A stretch of 64,000 bases of DNA, taken from positions 1-64,000 of the forward strand of contig NZ_LXVX01000003.1 of NCBI RefSeq assembly GCF_001650725.1, written 5' to 3'. Source of the DNA: Sphingobium sp. TCM1. GTDB lineage: Bacteria; Pseudomonadota; Alphaproteobacteria; Sphingomonadales; Sphingomonadaceae. Shown here in pieces: positions 24,239 through 31,810 of this stretch. The notes under the pieces were generated by a model. It was not told the DNA's origin. It saw nothing but the letters and a program-made list of their open reading frames with translations, and made no database searches. A program made the position numbers and the translations under genes. Positions within the stretch are counted from its first letter, which is position 1. Each line of letters starts with the position of its first letter.

Positions 24239-24879
24239 GGCCGGTTCTCCGGATCGAGGCTGAGCGGCATTTCCGGGGCCGGAACCTCGACGATTCCTCC
24301 GGCGGGTTCACGCGCCGTCCGCAGCACCGGCGGAGCCGGCGTCCGGCCGCTCGGCTCCACCAGATAGTCGCCGACTACCCATGCCGGCCGATCGATGATC
24401 GAATAGACATAGCGCGCCATGTAGAGCCGGTCGGGGCGCTGCTTGTCCGCATAGGGCAGGATCAATGTGCGGATCGTGCGCGAAGGGCGCAGCATGGGCG
24501 AGCCGGGATCCTCGATCAGTGCGCCGACATTGCCTTGTCCGCTCTGCGGGGCGGCAACATCTGCCGTCGCGGATCTACTGGCGCCGCTGATGCGCGCGGG
24601 CGCCTTACCCTTCCTCTGCTCAGCGAGCATCCCGCGATCATTGGTTACGGCAGGATCGGATTTGGATGTGCGGCCGGCAACGGCGTCAGCATAGGCCTGG
24701 TCGGGATGAATGCACTGGCCATGGTCGCTGTTCTTGCAGGAGAATTTCTTGCTATAGGGCGACATCACCGATCCAACGGTGGCGCAGCCAGAAAGCCCGA
24801 GCAGCGGCAAGGCGAACAGTGGCAGAGCGCGCAGTGCGCTGCGGCAAGTACCGAAATGGGTGTGTAGCTGGTGTGGCAT
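24235..24879 (-). CDS. traV: TraV, outer-membrane lipoprotein of the secretion core
   Basis: 214 residues from the ATG at 24879, which has AGGAGG four bases upstream; an ATG at 24903 overlapping the traB stop is the alternative. The lipobox LSGC follows a hydrophobic leader, then the TraV pattern YSKKFSCKNSDHGQCIHPDQAYADAV. Lipid-anchored TraV is the VirB7-like partner of TraK (VirB9-like) and TraB (VirB10-like) in the envelope-spanning core. Confidence 0.9.
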   Translation of the reverse strand: MPHQLHTHFGTCRSALRALPLFALPLLGLSGCATVGSVMSPYSKKFSCKNSDHGQCIHPDQAYADAVAGRTSKSDPAVTNDRGMLAEQRKGKAPARISGASRSATADVAAPQSGQGNVGALIEDPGSPMLRPSRTIRTLILPYADKQRPDRLYMARYVYSIIDRPAWVVGDYLVEPSGRTPAPPVLRTAREPAGGIVEVPAPEMPLSLDPENRP

Positions 24880-24902
24880 GGTGCCTCCTGTGGTGGCGCG
24901 CA

Positions 24903-26258
24903 TCAGAACTTCACTCCCGCGCCGGGTTTGATCTCGAGGGTTGCGCCTTCCTGGATCACCACGACCACGTCCTTGGCCGCGCCCACCTCGACGATGGGAC
25001 CGGCCTGCCGGGCGAGATCGAGATAGAAATCGGTGAGCTTGTCCGAGGATTTGGAGAGGCCGCCGGCAATGCCGGTCTTCGCCGCGTCGCCGGCATCGAG
25101 CGTCCGCACCGTGCCCAGCGCCGAGGTCGAGGTGTTGCCGAAGGTGCTTTCGACCGATTGCGATATGCCGCTGATGGTCCCGGCAATGAAAGCGCGCGCC
25201 AGCGTGGCGCCGGCCCGCGTCACCACCTTGCCCGACAATCCCTTCTTGCCGTCAGTGTCGACGAAGAAGCCCTTGACCGGCTGATCGACCACGGAATGCT
25301 CGTCGAAATCGACGCAGGAAAGGGACACGAGCTGGACCTCGACCCGCTCCTTGGCGAGACTGCCGGTGGCGTTGCCGACGACGAAGCAACCGGCCAGGTT
25401 CGCCTTCACCTCATTGGGCAGGACCGCAGGCGCCTGCACCCGGGCGATGATCGGCTCGGGGTTACTGGTTGCGTCCCGGCTCGCCAGCGCGTCGATCCCC
25501 GTCAGGAGCCGCGCCTTCATGAAACCAGGCGGTAAATAGATCGTCCGATTCTTTTTTTTGGACGAGGCTGGACCATCGACCGCGCCCTGAGGCCCACTTG
25601 TGCCCACGATCTGGCTTGTCGCCGACCCGATCGCGCCGATCGTCTTCTCGACAGGCGGTGCGGGAGGTGCGGGCGGGGCGCTCGGCGCCGACGGTGGCGC
25701 CGGGAGCTTGTCCGCATCCGCGCCGATGTCGGCAACATCGGGCGGATAGGGCAGCGCGGGCGCGTCACCGGGCAATGCCGGCGGCAGATCGCCATCGACG
25801 CCTCCAGATGACTTGCTGCCCGGTGTTCCCGGGCCACGCGACCCGGGAACGACCTTGCCTTCCTCGATCGCGCTGACGCGATCGCCGAGCAGTTGCTGGC
25901 CATCGAGGACCTTCTTCAGATCGCCGCGCAGCTTCACCTCGAGGCTGTCACCACGTAGCCCCGCACCCATGTTGAGCGAGGATGCCGGATTGGCTTGCTT
26001 GACCTCTTCCTTGCTGCCCGAGGCCACATAGAGGCCGATGCCCAGCGCGCCGACCGCTACGCCGACGGCGAGCTGGCGTGCACGCAGCTTCTGCTTCGCG
26101 GACAGTCTGGCCCACAGCCCCTGCCAGTCTAACTGCGCTACAGAGTGCCGGTGTACGGCCTCGCCATCCGCCCGGGCGCTCTGCCCGGCGAGATGCGCCT
26201 GATAAGGCGACAGCGGCTCGGGGGTCTCGACAGGCCCATTGTCCTGCGCGCCGCTCAT
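24903..26258 (-). CDS. traB: TraB, VirB10-class core-complex protein
   Basis: 451 residues. One inner-membrane segment at about 64-82 (RQLAVGVAVGALGIGLYVAS) is followed by a periplasmic Pro/Ala/Asp-rich linker (about 165-215) and the C-terminal VirB10/TraB beta-barrel domain (FMKARLLTGIDALAS, GNATGSLAKERVEVQLVSLSC, KGFFVDTDGKKGLSGKVVTRAGA). It spans from the inner to the outer membrane. The ATG overlaps the traK stop. Confidence 0.93.
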   Translation of the reverse strand: MSGAQDNGPVETPEPLSPYQAHLAGQSARADGEAVHRHSVAQLDWQGLWARLSAKQKLRARQLAVGVAVGALGIGLYVASGSKEEVKQANPASSLNMGAGLRGDSLEVKLRGDLKKVLDGQQLLGDRVSAIEEGKVVPGSRGPGTPGSKSSGGVDGDLPPALPGDAPALPYPPDVADIGADADKLPAPPSAPSAPPAPPAPPVEKTIGAIGSATSQIVGTSGPQGAVDGPASSKKKNRTIYLPPGFMKARLLTGIDALASRDATSNPEPIIARVQAPAVLPNEVKANLAGCFVVGNATGSLAKERVEVQLVSLSCVDFDEHSVVDQPVKGFFVDTDGKKGLSGKVVTRAGATLARAFIAGTISGISQSVESTFGNTSTSALGTVRTLDAGDAAKTGIAGGLSKSSDKLTDFYLDLARQAGPIVEVGAAKDVVVVIQEGATLEIKPGAGVKF

Positions 26259-27091
26259 TGCCCGGTCCCCCGCCGCACGACAACCAGCCGGGCGCTTTCC
26301 CCGGCGCTGAGCCGCACCCGGTCAAGGGTTACGGCGAAAATTCGGGACCCGAGCGCCGGGTCGATCAATGACCGTTCGTCGAGCGTTACGGCTGCTGCGG
26401 CGCGGACGCGGTACTCCGAAGCCGAGAGCGCAGCGCCCTCTATGACCACGCGGCGGTTTTCCGTGATCGAAACACCGGGCATCGTCGGCATCGGAAACGT
26501 TCCGCCGGCGGGCGCGACCTCGCTGAACGAGGCGGGGATGCGATCGTCCAGCAGCGCCATGGTGATCGAGACCGCGCGGTCTTCGTCGGCGAGCGCGGCC
26601 ATGAGCTCATTGTTGGCCTGAGCTCGTTGCCGGGCGCCCGGCATCAGCACCACTGTCTGTGCGGGGATCTCCGCCGGTTCCGCATAGAGCGGATAAGTGG
26701 CGCCGTTGCAGCTCACGAAGAATTCGGAAGGCTGGGTCACATAGCTGCGCGTGATCTGGCCCGCATCGTCGATCTCGTGGGCAAGGAACTTGATCCAGGC
26801 GTCCGCGCCGCCTTTCTCGACGGCGAGGCCCTTTTCAGCGGAGAATTTGATATCCTCGATCTCGCCGCCCTCGCACACGACATGGTTGATGTCGCGATTG
26901 GACAGGCGGATCCGGCTCGTCTGGTCGGGCAGCGCTTGCACCGTCTGCGCCGCGGCCGGCATAGCCAGCAGCAAGGCGAAACCCGATATCGCGGTGCACG
27001 CGACGGCGCGGGGGGAAGGACAGTTTGCCCGGATTGCCAGGCATGCAGGCATGGATTCCTGCCTCGAAATCGTATCAGCGTGTTTCGGCAT
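26255..27091 (-). CDS. traK: TraK, VirB9-like secretin-type core protein
   Basis: 278 residues. The start at 27091 has GAGGAG about eight bases upstream and lies within the 3' end of traE. A long leader with a hydrophobic core (AISGFALLLAMPAAAQ) precedes the TraK domain (SRIRLSNRDINHVVCEGGEIEDIKFS... YVTQPSEFFVSCNGATYPLY). TraK forms the outer-membrane ring with TraV and TraB. Confidence 0.9.
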   Translation of the reverse strand: MPKHADTISRQESMPACLAIRANCPSPRAVACTAISGFALLLAMPAAAQTVQALPDQTSRIRLSNRDINHVVCEGGEIEDIKFSAEKGLAVEKGGADAWIKFLAHEIDDAGQITRSYVTQPSEFFVSCNGATYPLYAEPAEIPAQTVVLMPGARQRAQANNELMAALADEDRAVSITMALLDDRIPASFSEVAPAGGTFPMPTMPGVSITENRRVVIEGAALSASEYRVRAAAAVTLDERSLIDPALGSRIFAVTLDRVRLSAGESARLVVVRRGTGQ

Positions 27092-27710
27092 CGAACTGCT
27101 CCTCGGAAAGACGGGTCAGCCAGAACCGGCCATTCTCGATGGCGTAACCGATGCGCAAAATGCCGCGGAACTTGCGGATGACGCCGCCGATCACGCGCAC
27201 CTTCTCGACCGGCACGACGATCTCATGGGCTGTCCAGCGGACCGGCTGATCGTTGCGGATGTAGGTGGCGATCGACAGGGTCGGATTGTTCGCCAGTTCG
27301 TCGAGTATCGTGTTCAGGCTGTCGCGCATCGCGCCATAGGCGGAGGGGTGGACGAGACCGAGCAGTTCCTGGAACTGGCGGTCCGCCGAATAGGCTGACC
27401 ACGTCCCCGAGAGCGCGACGATGTTACGCGTCATCGCGACGATATAGGCCTCGGACGGCTTGTTCCCCGAGACATGCAGATCGCCGGTCGCGCCGAACGG
27501 CACGATGATGGTTCGGGCATTCTGGTTGGTCGTGTAGATCACTGCGCCCAGGACTGCCGTCACACCGAACATGCCCGCGATGGCGACCTTGAGCAGCCGG
27601 TTCTCCTCGAACAGGTTTGCCGAGCCCTGCAGGTAGCGATGGATGCCGAAGCTTGCCGGTTTGCCCAGCAGTACGTCCTCGCCCGGTGGCTTGCGCGTGA
27701 AGATGCCCAT
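27075..27710 (-). CDS. traE: TraE, VirB8-like pilus assembly protein
   Basis: 211 residues from ATG 27710; the frame continues upstream but overlaps traL and is not protein-like. A cytoplasmic start and one membrane segment (LLKVAIAGMFGVTAVLGAVIY) are followed by the periplasmic TraE domain (ARTIIVPFGATGDLHVSGNKPSEAYIVAMTRNI). TraE corresponds to VirB8, bridging inner membrane and core complex. The stop of traL lies five bases upstream. Confidence 0.92.
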   Translation of the reverse strand: MGIFTRKPPGEDVLLGKPASFGIHRYLQGSANLFEENRLLKVAIAGMFGVTAVLGAVIYTTNQNARTIIVPFGATGDLHVSGNKPSEAYIVAMTRNIVALSGTWSAYSADRQFQELLGLVHPSAYGAMRDSLNTILDELANNPTLSIATYIRNDQPVRWTAHEIVVPVEKVRVIGGVIRKFRGILRIGYAIENGRFWLTRLSEEQFDAETR

Positions 27711-27715
27711 GACGC

Positions 27716-27982
27716 CTACTCGAAGAAGCGGGTCTGTGTCGGACCCGGATAATGGGGGAAGGAAACCAGACCCCAGCGCCATGCGAGATGGGCGAGATAG
27801 CCTCTGGGCTTGGTCCGCTTCCACGGGATGAAAAGGAGAAGGGCGGCGATGAGCGCCCAGCCGACAAGTCCGCCCACGATCGCGGCCACGAACACGCTCG
27901 AGGTCGCGAGAAGGAACTCGTCCGATCCGAACCACAGGATCTGGACCGGCCGATGCAGATATTGCGGAAGGCGTTCGTCCAC
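27716..27982 (-). CDS. traL: TraL, small inner-membrane pilus assembly protein
   Basis: 88 residues from a GTG start with AGGAGAAGGG upstream. The TraL pattern LPQYLHRPVQILWFGSDE is followed by two hydrophobic segments (about 21-50) and the FIPWKRTKPRGYLAHLAWRWG motif. The family is the VirB3-like component that partners the TraC ATPase. It is the second gene after the pilin. Confidence 0.9.
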   Translation of the reverse strand: MDERLPQYLHRPVQILWFGSDEFLLATSSVFVAAIVGGLVGWALIAALLLFIPWKRTKPRGYLAHLAWRWGLVSFPHYPGPTQTRFFE

Positions 27983-28113
27983 TTGCCCTTCTCCTCCTGC
28001 TTCATGACACCTGGAAAGGTGCCGGTTTCCGGGAGCCGACCATTCGGCTCCCAGCACTTTGCCGGTGCGAGTGCGTCTGGCCGGTCAGCCGGCGCGCAGC
28101 CGCACGCGGCGTC

Positions 28114-28428
28114 TCACACGACCATCCCGAAGGTCTGGAGAATGGAGTCCGCCTTGATCAGGCAGACCGCCGCCACGATCGTCGGGATGCCGATCATGAT
28201 GTTCGAGAAGAGGCGCGACACGCCGAACAGGAAGGCGGCGACGCCGCCCACGAAGCCCAGCGGTCCCTTCACGCCCTGGTTCACGACGATATCGTAGATA
28301 TCGTAGCCGAGGTCGCCCTGGGCGGGCGCCGAGAAGGCATGGGCAGGGCCGCCCACCAGGGCCATCACGCCCAAAGGGAGACCGAGATTGGCCACCGCCA
28401 GGGCCTTGTTACTCAATGTACGCATCAT
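28114..28428 (-). CDS. traA: TraA-like F-type pilin
   Basis: 104 residues from tandem ATGATG with GGAGCA upstream. A leader ending in GGPAHA precedes a short mature pilin with two hydrophobic helices separated by a basic turn (GPLGFVGGVAAFLFGVSRLFSNIMIGIPTIVAAVCLIK). Size, two-helix form and place upstream of traL-E-K-B fit TraA. The leader is shorter than that of F TraA, and the S26 peptidase in the operon may remove it. Confidence 0.8.
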   Translation of the reverse strand: MMRTLSNKALAVANLGLPLGVMALVGGPAHAFSAPAQGDLGYDIYDIVVNQGVKGPLGFVGGVAAFLFGVSRLFSNIMIGIPTIVAAVCLIKADSILQTFGMVV

Positions 28429-28624
28429 GGCATTGCTCCGAAAATGGAACCGTCCAACCCAAGCCTGCCGGCATCGAAAATTCGCTGTCGGCCGGGGCGT
28501 CGGTGGACGGCTCCCTGAGCCCGCCGCCGCCGGCATCCTGGTTCATCCGCCCGCCTGCGATCAGGCGGAGCCGGATGCCCTCCGAATTGAAATCACTCTG
28601 CCCCCTTGAGGGCGAGCACCTGTT

Positions 28625-29533
28625 TCAGCGCTGCGCTTCGGACGCGGCCTTCGTGAGCGCCGGCTTCGCATGCCGGTCGAGGAACGCTTCAAGCTCCGCC
28701 TGCTGAAAGCCAGAGATGAGCTTGCCGTCGGCGATCAGGGTCGGCGTGCCCGACACCCCGACCTTCGCGACCAGTTCCGCGTCGTCCGCGACCTTGTCCC
28801 GCCCCGCAGCGCATTGGCGCAGCAGCGGCGGGGTCTGGCCCGAATAGGCTGCCTGGAACGCTGCCTCGCGATCGGGCGAGCACAGGATATGCTCCGCCTT
28901 GGCCGCCGCCGTCGGGTGGATGCCGCTTACGAAGAAGATGAGGCGCCTGACCGGCTTGCCTTCCGCCGCCTTCGCCTTCCAGAAGCGATCGAGCGCCTGG
29001 CAATAAGGGCAGTCCGGGTCGGTGAACTCGATGACGGTCGGCGCGTCTGCGGGACCGATCGCCAGCGCCTTGGTGGGATCGATGGCCTTGAGGCGCCGGG
29101 CCGCGCCCTGTTCCTGGGCCAATGCGGTCAGATTGACGCCATTGCGATCGTAGACCGTGGCGAACAGCAGATGTTCGCTCTGCGGGGCAAAATAGATGAT
29201 CTTGCCGCCCGCTGTTGCCTGATAGATCGGACCTTCGACCGGCACGGGGCCGAAATCCTCGAAGCGCAGGTTGGTGAAGGTCTGCTGAAGTAACCGTTCA
29301 GCGTCCTCCGCGGCCATGGTAAGCGCTCTATCCGCTGTATTGTCCGGATTCTCTTTCGCGAACCCGGTGCCAGGCAGCAGGAAGGCGAGCAATGCCGCCT
29401 GGCAAATACCGTTTCCCCATTTGGCCACCCGTCCGGTCGACTTGCCACAACCCGGGTTGGATGGCCAGGAAAACGGGCGCTCAGCCACAACTGGAGGGAT
29501 CGCCAATGGCGGTTGTCTGTGCGAAACTGACAT
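28625..29533 (-). CDS. dsbC: DsbC-like periplasmic disulfide isomerase
   Basis: 302 residues as drawn; the true start may be a GTG at 29428 just before a signal-like stretch (VAKWGNGICQAALLAFLLPGTGFA). An N-terminal dimerisation domain is followed by a thioredoxin fold with CPYC (FTDPDCPYCQALDRFW) and the cis-Pro loop (VSGTPTLIADGK). It would isomerise disulfides in the cysteine-rich TraN, TraU and TraH. About 196 bases without a gene separate it from traA, so traA may have its own promoter. Confidence 0.88.
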   Translation of the reverse strand: MSVSHRQPPLAIPPVVAERPFSWPSNPGCGKSTGRVAKWGNGICQAALLAFLLPGTGFAKENPDNTADRALTMAAEDAERLLQQTFTNLRFEDFGPVPVEGPIYQATAGGKIIYFAPQSEHLLFATVYDRNGVNLTALAQEQGAARRLKAIDPTKALAIGPADAPTVIEFTDPDCPYCQALDRFWKAKAAEGKPVRRLIFFVSGIHPTAAAKAEHILCSPDREAAFQAAYSGQTPPLLRQCAAGRDKVADDAELVAKVGVSGTPTLIADGKLISGFQQAELEAFLDRHAKPALTKAASEAQR

Positions 29534-29693
29534 AAGCCTCCTTCATCCGGTGCACAGCATCCTGTGCGCCGGTTTTGTCATGCGGTTCGGGCTGGGAGCA
29601 TCGTTTGAGGGCTGTGCTCGCCGTCACCGTGTTGTTCGGATGGATGAAGGATGAAGCGTCAAACCAGGCCACACAATGGGCAGGGTACTGAGA

Positions 29694-29745
29694 TGCCGAT
29701 TCGGCACCTCAATACCGATTTCGGCACTTCAATGCCGATTTTTCC
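29694..29745. repeat. three short direct repeats, each with internal dyad, upstream of the transfer operon
   Basis: In the 302-base gap between dsbC and the divergent gene at 29836, a unit of about 20 bases occurs two and a half times: TGCCGATTCGGCACCTCAA, TACCGATTTCGGCACTTCAA and a final TGCCGATTT. Each full unit contains a small palindrome (TGCCGA-T-TCGGCA). On the minus strand the units read TTGA-(A/G)-GTGCCGA and lie 160-210 bases before dsbC. Likely roles are operator sites for the transfer operon or part of an origin. No gene was seen in the rest of the gap. Confidence 0.7.
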
Positions 29746-29835
29746 GCTTTTTCGCGGTCATTGGCCCGTCTCTGTTCATGAGCGCGCTGCCGCGACTACC
29801 ATGACCAGCCCGCGAATCATGCAGGGAGAACGTGC

Positions 29836-30243
29836 ATGAGGACCTCAAGAACTTACAAGCTTCAGCTATCGGACGAGGGTGTCGATCAATTTCTTGCCTG
29901 CCATTGCCGGCTCGCGCGCATGACTCGCGAATTTATCCCTTACGGAACGACGCTCCATGTCGCCATCAGCATTCTCGATCGTTGTGCCCCTTCCGAGATC
30001 GCCGCGGAACTCGAATCACCCTTATGTGGATTGCTGGGCGGTCCGTCCTATCGCTTTGTCGGTACTTCATCCCGACTAGCCGACATCGTGGACCGGGTCG
30101 GGAGACGCCTCATTGAAAGTGGGGAATGCGGAGCTGGCGTGGCGACATGGCGCCTCTATAATGTCGCTCTCATCATGTTTCTGACGTCTGAGGATCGGGA
30201 ATTGAAGACAGCTTATAAGATGGCCACGGCATTGGCCAGATAA
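29836..30243 (+). CDS. hypothetical protein divergent from the transfer operon
   Basis: 135 residues with GGGAG upstream of the ATG. No signal peptide or helix-turn-helix was recognised. A start RTSRTYKLQLSDEGVDQFL is followed by mixed helices and conserved-looking GPSYRFVGTSSRLADIVDRVGRRLIESG. It reads away from the transfer operon across the direct repeats at 29694-29745, so a regulatory role there is plausible but not shown. Confidence 0.65.
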   Translation: MRTSRTYKLQLSDEGVDQFLACHCRLARMTREFIPYGTTLHVAISILDRCAPSEIAAELESPLCGLLGGPSYRFVGTSSRLADIVDRVGRRLIESGECGAGVATWRLYNVALIMFLTSEDRELKTAYKMATALAR

Positions 30244-30292
30244 CGGAATATTAAAGGCACCTGTTTCACCTGATGTTTAAGCGCCAGATCAA

Positions 30293-30311
30293 CGCTTTCA
30301 ATTTGAAAGCG
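30293..30311. promoter_or_regulatory. inverted repeat, copy 1 of the GCTTTCA-N3-TGAAAGC operator
   Basis: CGCTTTCA (30293-30300), ATT, TGAAAGCG (30304-30311): a perfect eight-base inverted repeat with a three-base centre, about 90 bases before the XRE-type regulator gene. The same core recurs at 31519-31539 before the lasso precursor. A TTGACC at 30319-30324 just downstream could be the -35 element. Confidence 0.8.
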
Positions 30312-30400
30312 AAAAAATTTGACCATTGGTGCGACTGACAACATCTTGCCTCTCTGGGCTGTGCACGGGAGCTTTGAGCCATTGGCAGGGAGACCTTGTC

Positions 30401-30823
30401 ATGCCGCTTCAGGCTTTGCCCAATGCACATGATCCTTCGGTTCTTGCGACGATCAAACTGATGTCGGGGAGGCGCATAGAAATGATGAGGCGAGTCGGGC
30501 GAATTACGCAGGAAGACTTTGCGGCAACCGTCGGGATCGGCACGCGCTGGCTGCGCGAAATCGAAGCCGGCAACCCCAAATCTCGACTCGACGATCATTT
30601 CCGCTGTGCGCATGCGCTGGGTCTCTCGACCGGGCACCTCGTCATTCCTCTCCTGTTCATCGAACACGGCCGTGTTTTCCCGCGCGGGCTTCTCGATGGT
30701 GATCTCTCGAAACTCGAAACCGTCTGCATTGACGCCATCGCGCAACATAATCTCGACACGCTCTCACGCCAGCTCCTGACGCCCGCCGCAGATGACGATG
30801 CCGATGACAAGGCGGAGGAGTGA
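30401..30823 (+). CDS. XRE-type helix-turn-helix regulator near the lasso cluster
   Basis: 140 residues from ATG 30401 (GGGAG eight bases upstream). The helix-turn-helix lies near residues 25-60 (RRVGRITQEDFAATVGIGTRWLREIEAGN), followed by a helical region and an acidic Asp/Glu tail. It is followed after seven bases by a GntR-type gene, so both are probably co-transcribed. The inverted repeat upstream suggests that one of the two binds there and at the lasso promoter. Confidence 0.8.
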   Translation: MPLQALPNAHDPSVLATIKLMSGRRIEMMRRVGRITQEDFAATVGIGTRWLREIEAGNPKSRLDDHFRCAHALGLSTGHLVIPLLFIEHGRVFPRGLLDGDLSKLETVCIDAIAQHNLDTLSRQLLTPAADDDADDKAEE

Positions 30824-30829
30824 TTGCTC

Positions 30830-31456
30830 ATGTCGCCTGGAACACGTCATGCCGAACAGGTCTACCAGGACCTCAAGCGCGCGTTGCTCTCGGGGCGCTA
30901 TACGGGGTCTTCAGATCTGTCGGTCACGGACCTTGCGTCCGAATTCGGGATCAGTTCCTCGCCGATCCGCGACACGCTACACCGCATGTACGGCGAACGC
31001 CTGCTGGAAGTGGGTCATCATCATGGCTTCCGCGTCATCGGCTGGACGCCGGAAAAATTGCGCAGCTGCTATACATGGCATGGTCAACTCATTCGCCTGG
31101 CGCTCAAAGCCGGCGTGCGGGCAGATGCACGGCTTCCCATAGCGCCGGATGGTTGGCTTATCGACTACACGACGCCGGAGGCGATCATCGCGACCACCGA
31201 ACGCATGTTTATCACGCTGGCGAGCATGTCCCGTTCAGAGGAGATTGTCGCGGCGATTGCCAATGCCGGCGAGCGCCTGCGCGCCGTGCGACTCCGGGAA
31301 ATCGAGCGCTGGTCGGACTGTGCCGACGAGCTCAACTCTGCCAATATATTGGCAGTTTCAGGGACAGGAAAAGCCCTTTTGCAAATACTTTGGAACTATC
31401 ATCGGCGGCGGATCAGGGCTGCGTCCATGTTGTGCGAGTCATGGGCAAGGGTTTGA
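30830..31456 (+). CDS. GntR-type transcriptional regulator upstream of the lasso cluster
   Basis: 208 residues from ATG 30830; a TTG at 30824 is an alternative, with GGAGGAG upstream of both. The winged helix is at about residues 5-65 (VYQDLKRALLSGRY, SVTDLASEFGISSSPIRDTLHRMYGERLLEV, GFRVIGW), followed by a FadR/FCD-like helical effector domain (YTWHGQLIRLALKAG...). It reads toward the lasso precursor, whose ATG is 160 bases beyond its stop, and is a strong candidate regulator of that operon. The ligand is unknown. Confidence 0.85.
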   Translation: MSPGTRHAEQVYQDLKRALLSGRYTGSSDLSVTDLASEFGISSSPIRDTLHRMYGERLLEVGHHHGFRVIGWTPEKLRSCYTWHGQLIRLALKAGVRADARLPIAPDGWLIDYTTPEAIIATTERMFITLASMSRSEEIVAAIANAGERLRAVRLREIERWSDCADELNSANILAVSGTGKALLQILWNYHRRRIRAASMLCESWARV

Positions 31457-31518
31457 TATGGAAAGGATAACTCTCCTTCGACCAGCATCGCGACGCCTTT
31501 TCACGGTCAACGCCAACA

Positions 31519-31539
31519 ATGCTTTCAAAATGAAAGCAT
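31519..31539. promoter_or_regulatory. inverted repeat, copy 2 of the operator, upstream of the lasso precursor
   Basis: ATGCTTTCA (31519-31527), AAA, TGAAAGCAT (31531-31539): a perfect nine-base inverted repeat, 77 bases before the precursor ATG, with the same GCTTTCA-N3-TGAAAGC core as 30293-30311. A TATATT at 31551-31556 is a possible -10 element. The shared site suggests common control of the regulator pair and the lasso operon. Confidence 0.85.
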
Positions 31540-31579
31540 ATATTGCTGAATATATTTGCTGCCACGCTTAGCCTTTGAC

Positions 31580-31600
31580 TCGCCACGAACCATGTGGCGA
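31580..31600 (+). promoter_or_regulatory. stem-loop in the 5' untranslated region of the lasso precursor
   Basis: TCGCCAC (31580-31586), a seven-base loop, and GTGGCGA (31594-31600) form a perfect seven-pair stem ending four bases before the AAGGAGG ribosome site (31604-31610). It could protect the transcript end or tune access to the ribosome site. Confidence 0.6.
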
Positions 31601-31615
31601 CAGAAGGAGGCAAAT

Positions 31616-31750
31616 ATGGAACGCGAACATGAAGCCGCCGACGATGGCGTGATCGAACTGGGTGTTGCCAGCAAGGTGACCAATGGCGGCGGAGCCTTTC
31701 TGACCGACAATCCGCAAGGCCGCCAGCAGCCCGGCATCCTCGAGGACTGA
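31616..31750 (+). CDS. lasso peptide precursor (A gene)
   Basis: 44 residues, behind AAGGAGG with five-base spacing. The leader ends IELGVASKVTN, with the threonine at the second-last leader position that lasso leader peptidases need. The core is 21 residues: it begins GGGAFLTD and ends PGILED. Gly1 and Asp8 give an eight-residue macrolactam ring, leaving a 13-residue tail. The tail Arg or the Gln pair could be the steric plug. The leader motif and acidic C-terminus resemble sphingomonad and caulobacter lasso precursors; I do not recognise this exact core. The leader peptidase and cyclase genes follow. Confidence 0.92.
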   Translation: MEREHEAADDGVIELGVASKVTNGGGAFLTDNPQGRQQPGILED

Positions 31751-31762
31751 CAGCAACTGGCC

Positions 31763-31789
31763 TGGCCCGACCTTTGCAAGGCCGGGCCA
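31763..31789 (+). promoter_or_regulatory. strong stem-loop between lasso precursor and processing genes
   Basis: TGGCCCG at 31763-31769 pairs with CGGGCCA at 31783-31789, and CCTT pairs with AAGG inside it, with one mismatch and a three-base loop: an eleven-pair, GC-rich hairpin starting 13 bases after the precursor stop. No T-run follows, so it looks like a processing or stability element, or leaky attenuator, that keeps precursor mRNA in excess over the enzymes. Such A/enzyme intergenic hairpins are known in proteobacterial lasso clusters. Confidence 0.8.
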
Positions 31790-31810
31790 AGCTACAGCCG
31801 GGTATTAGCG

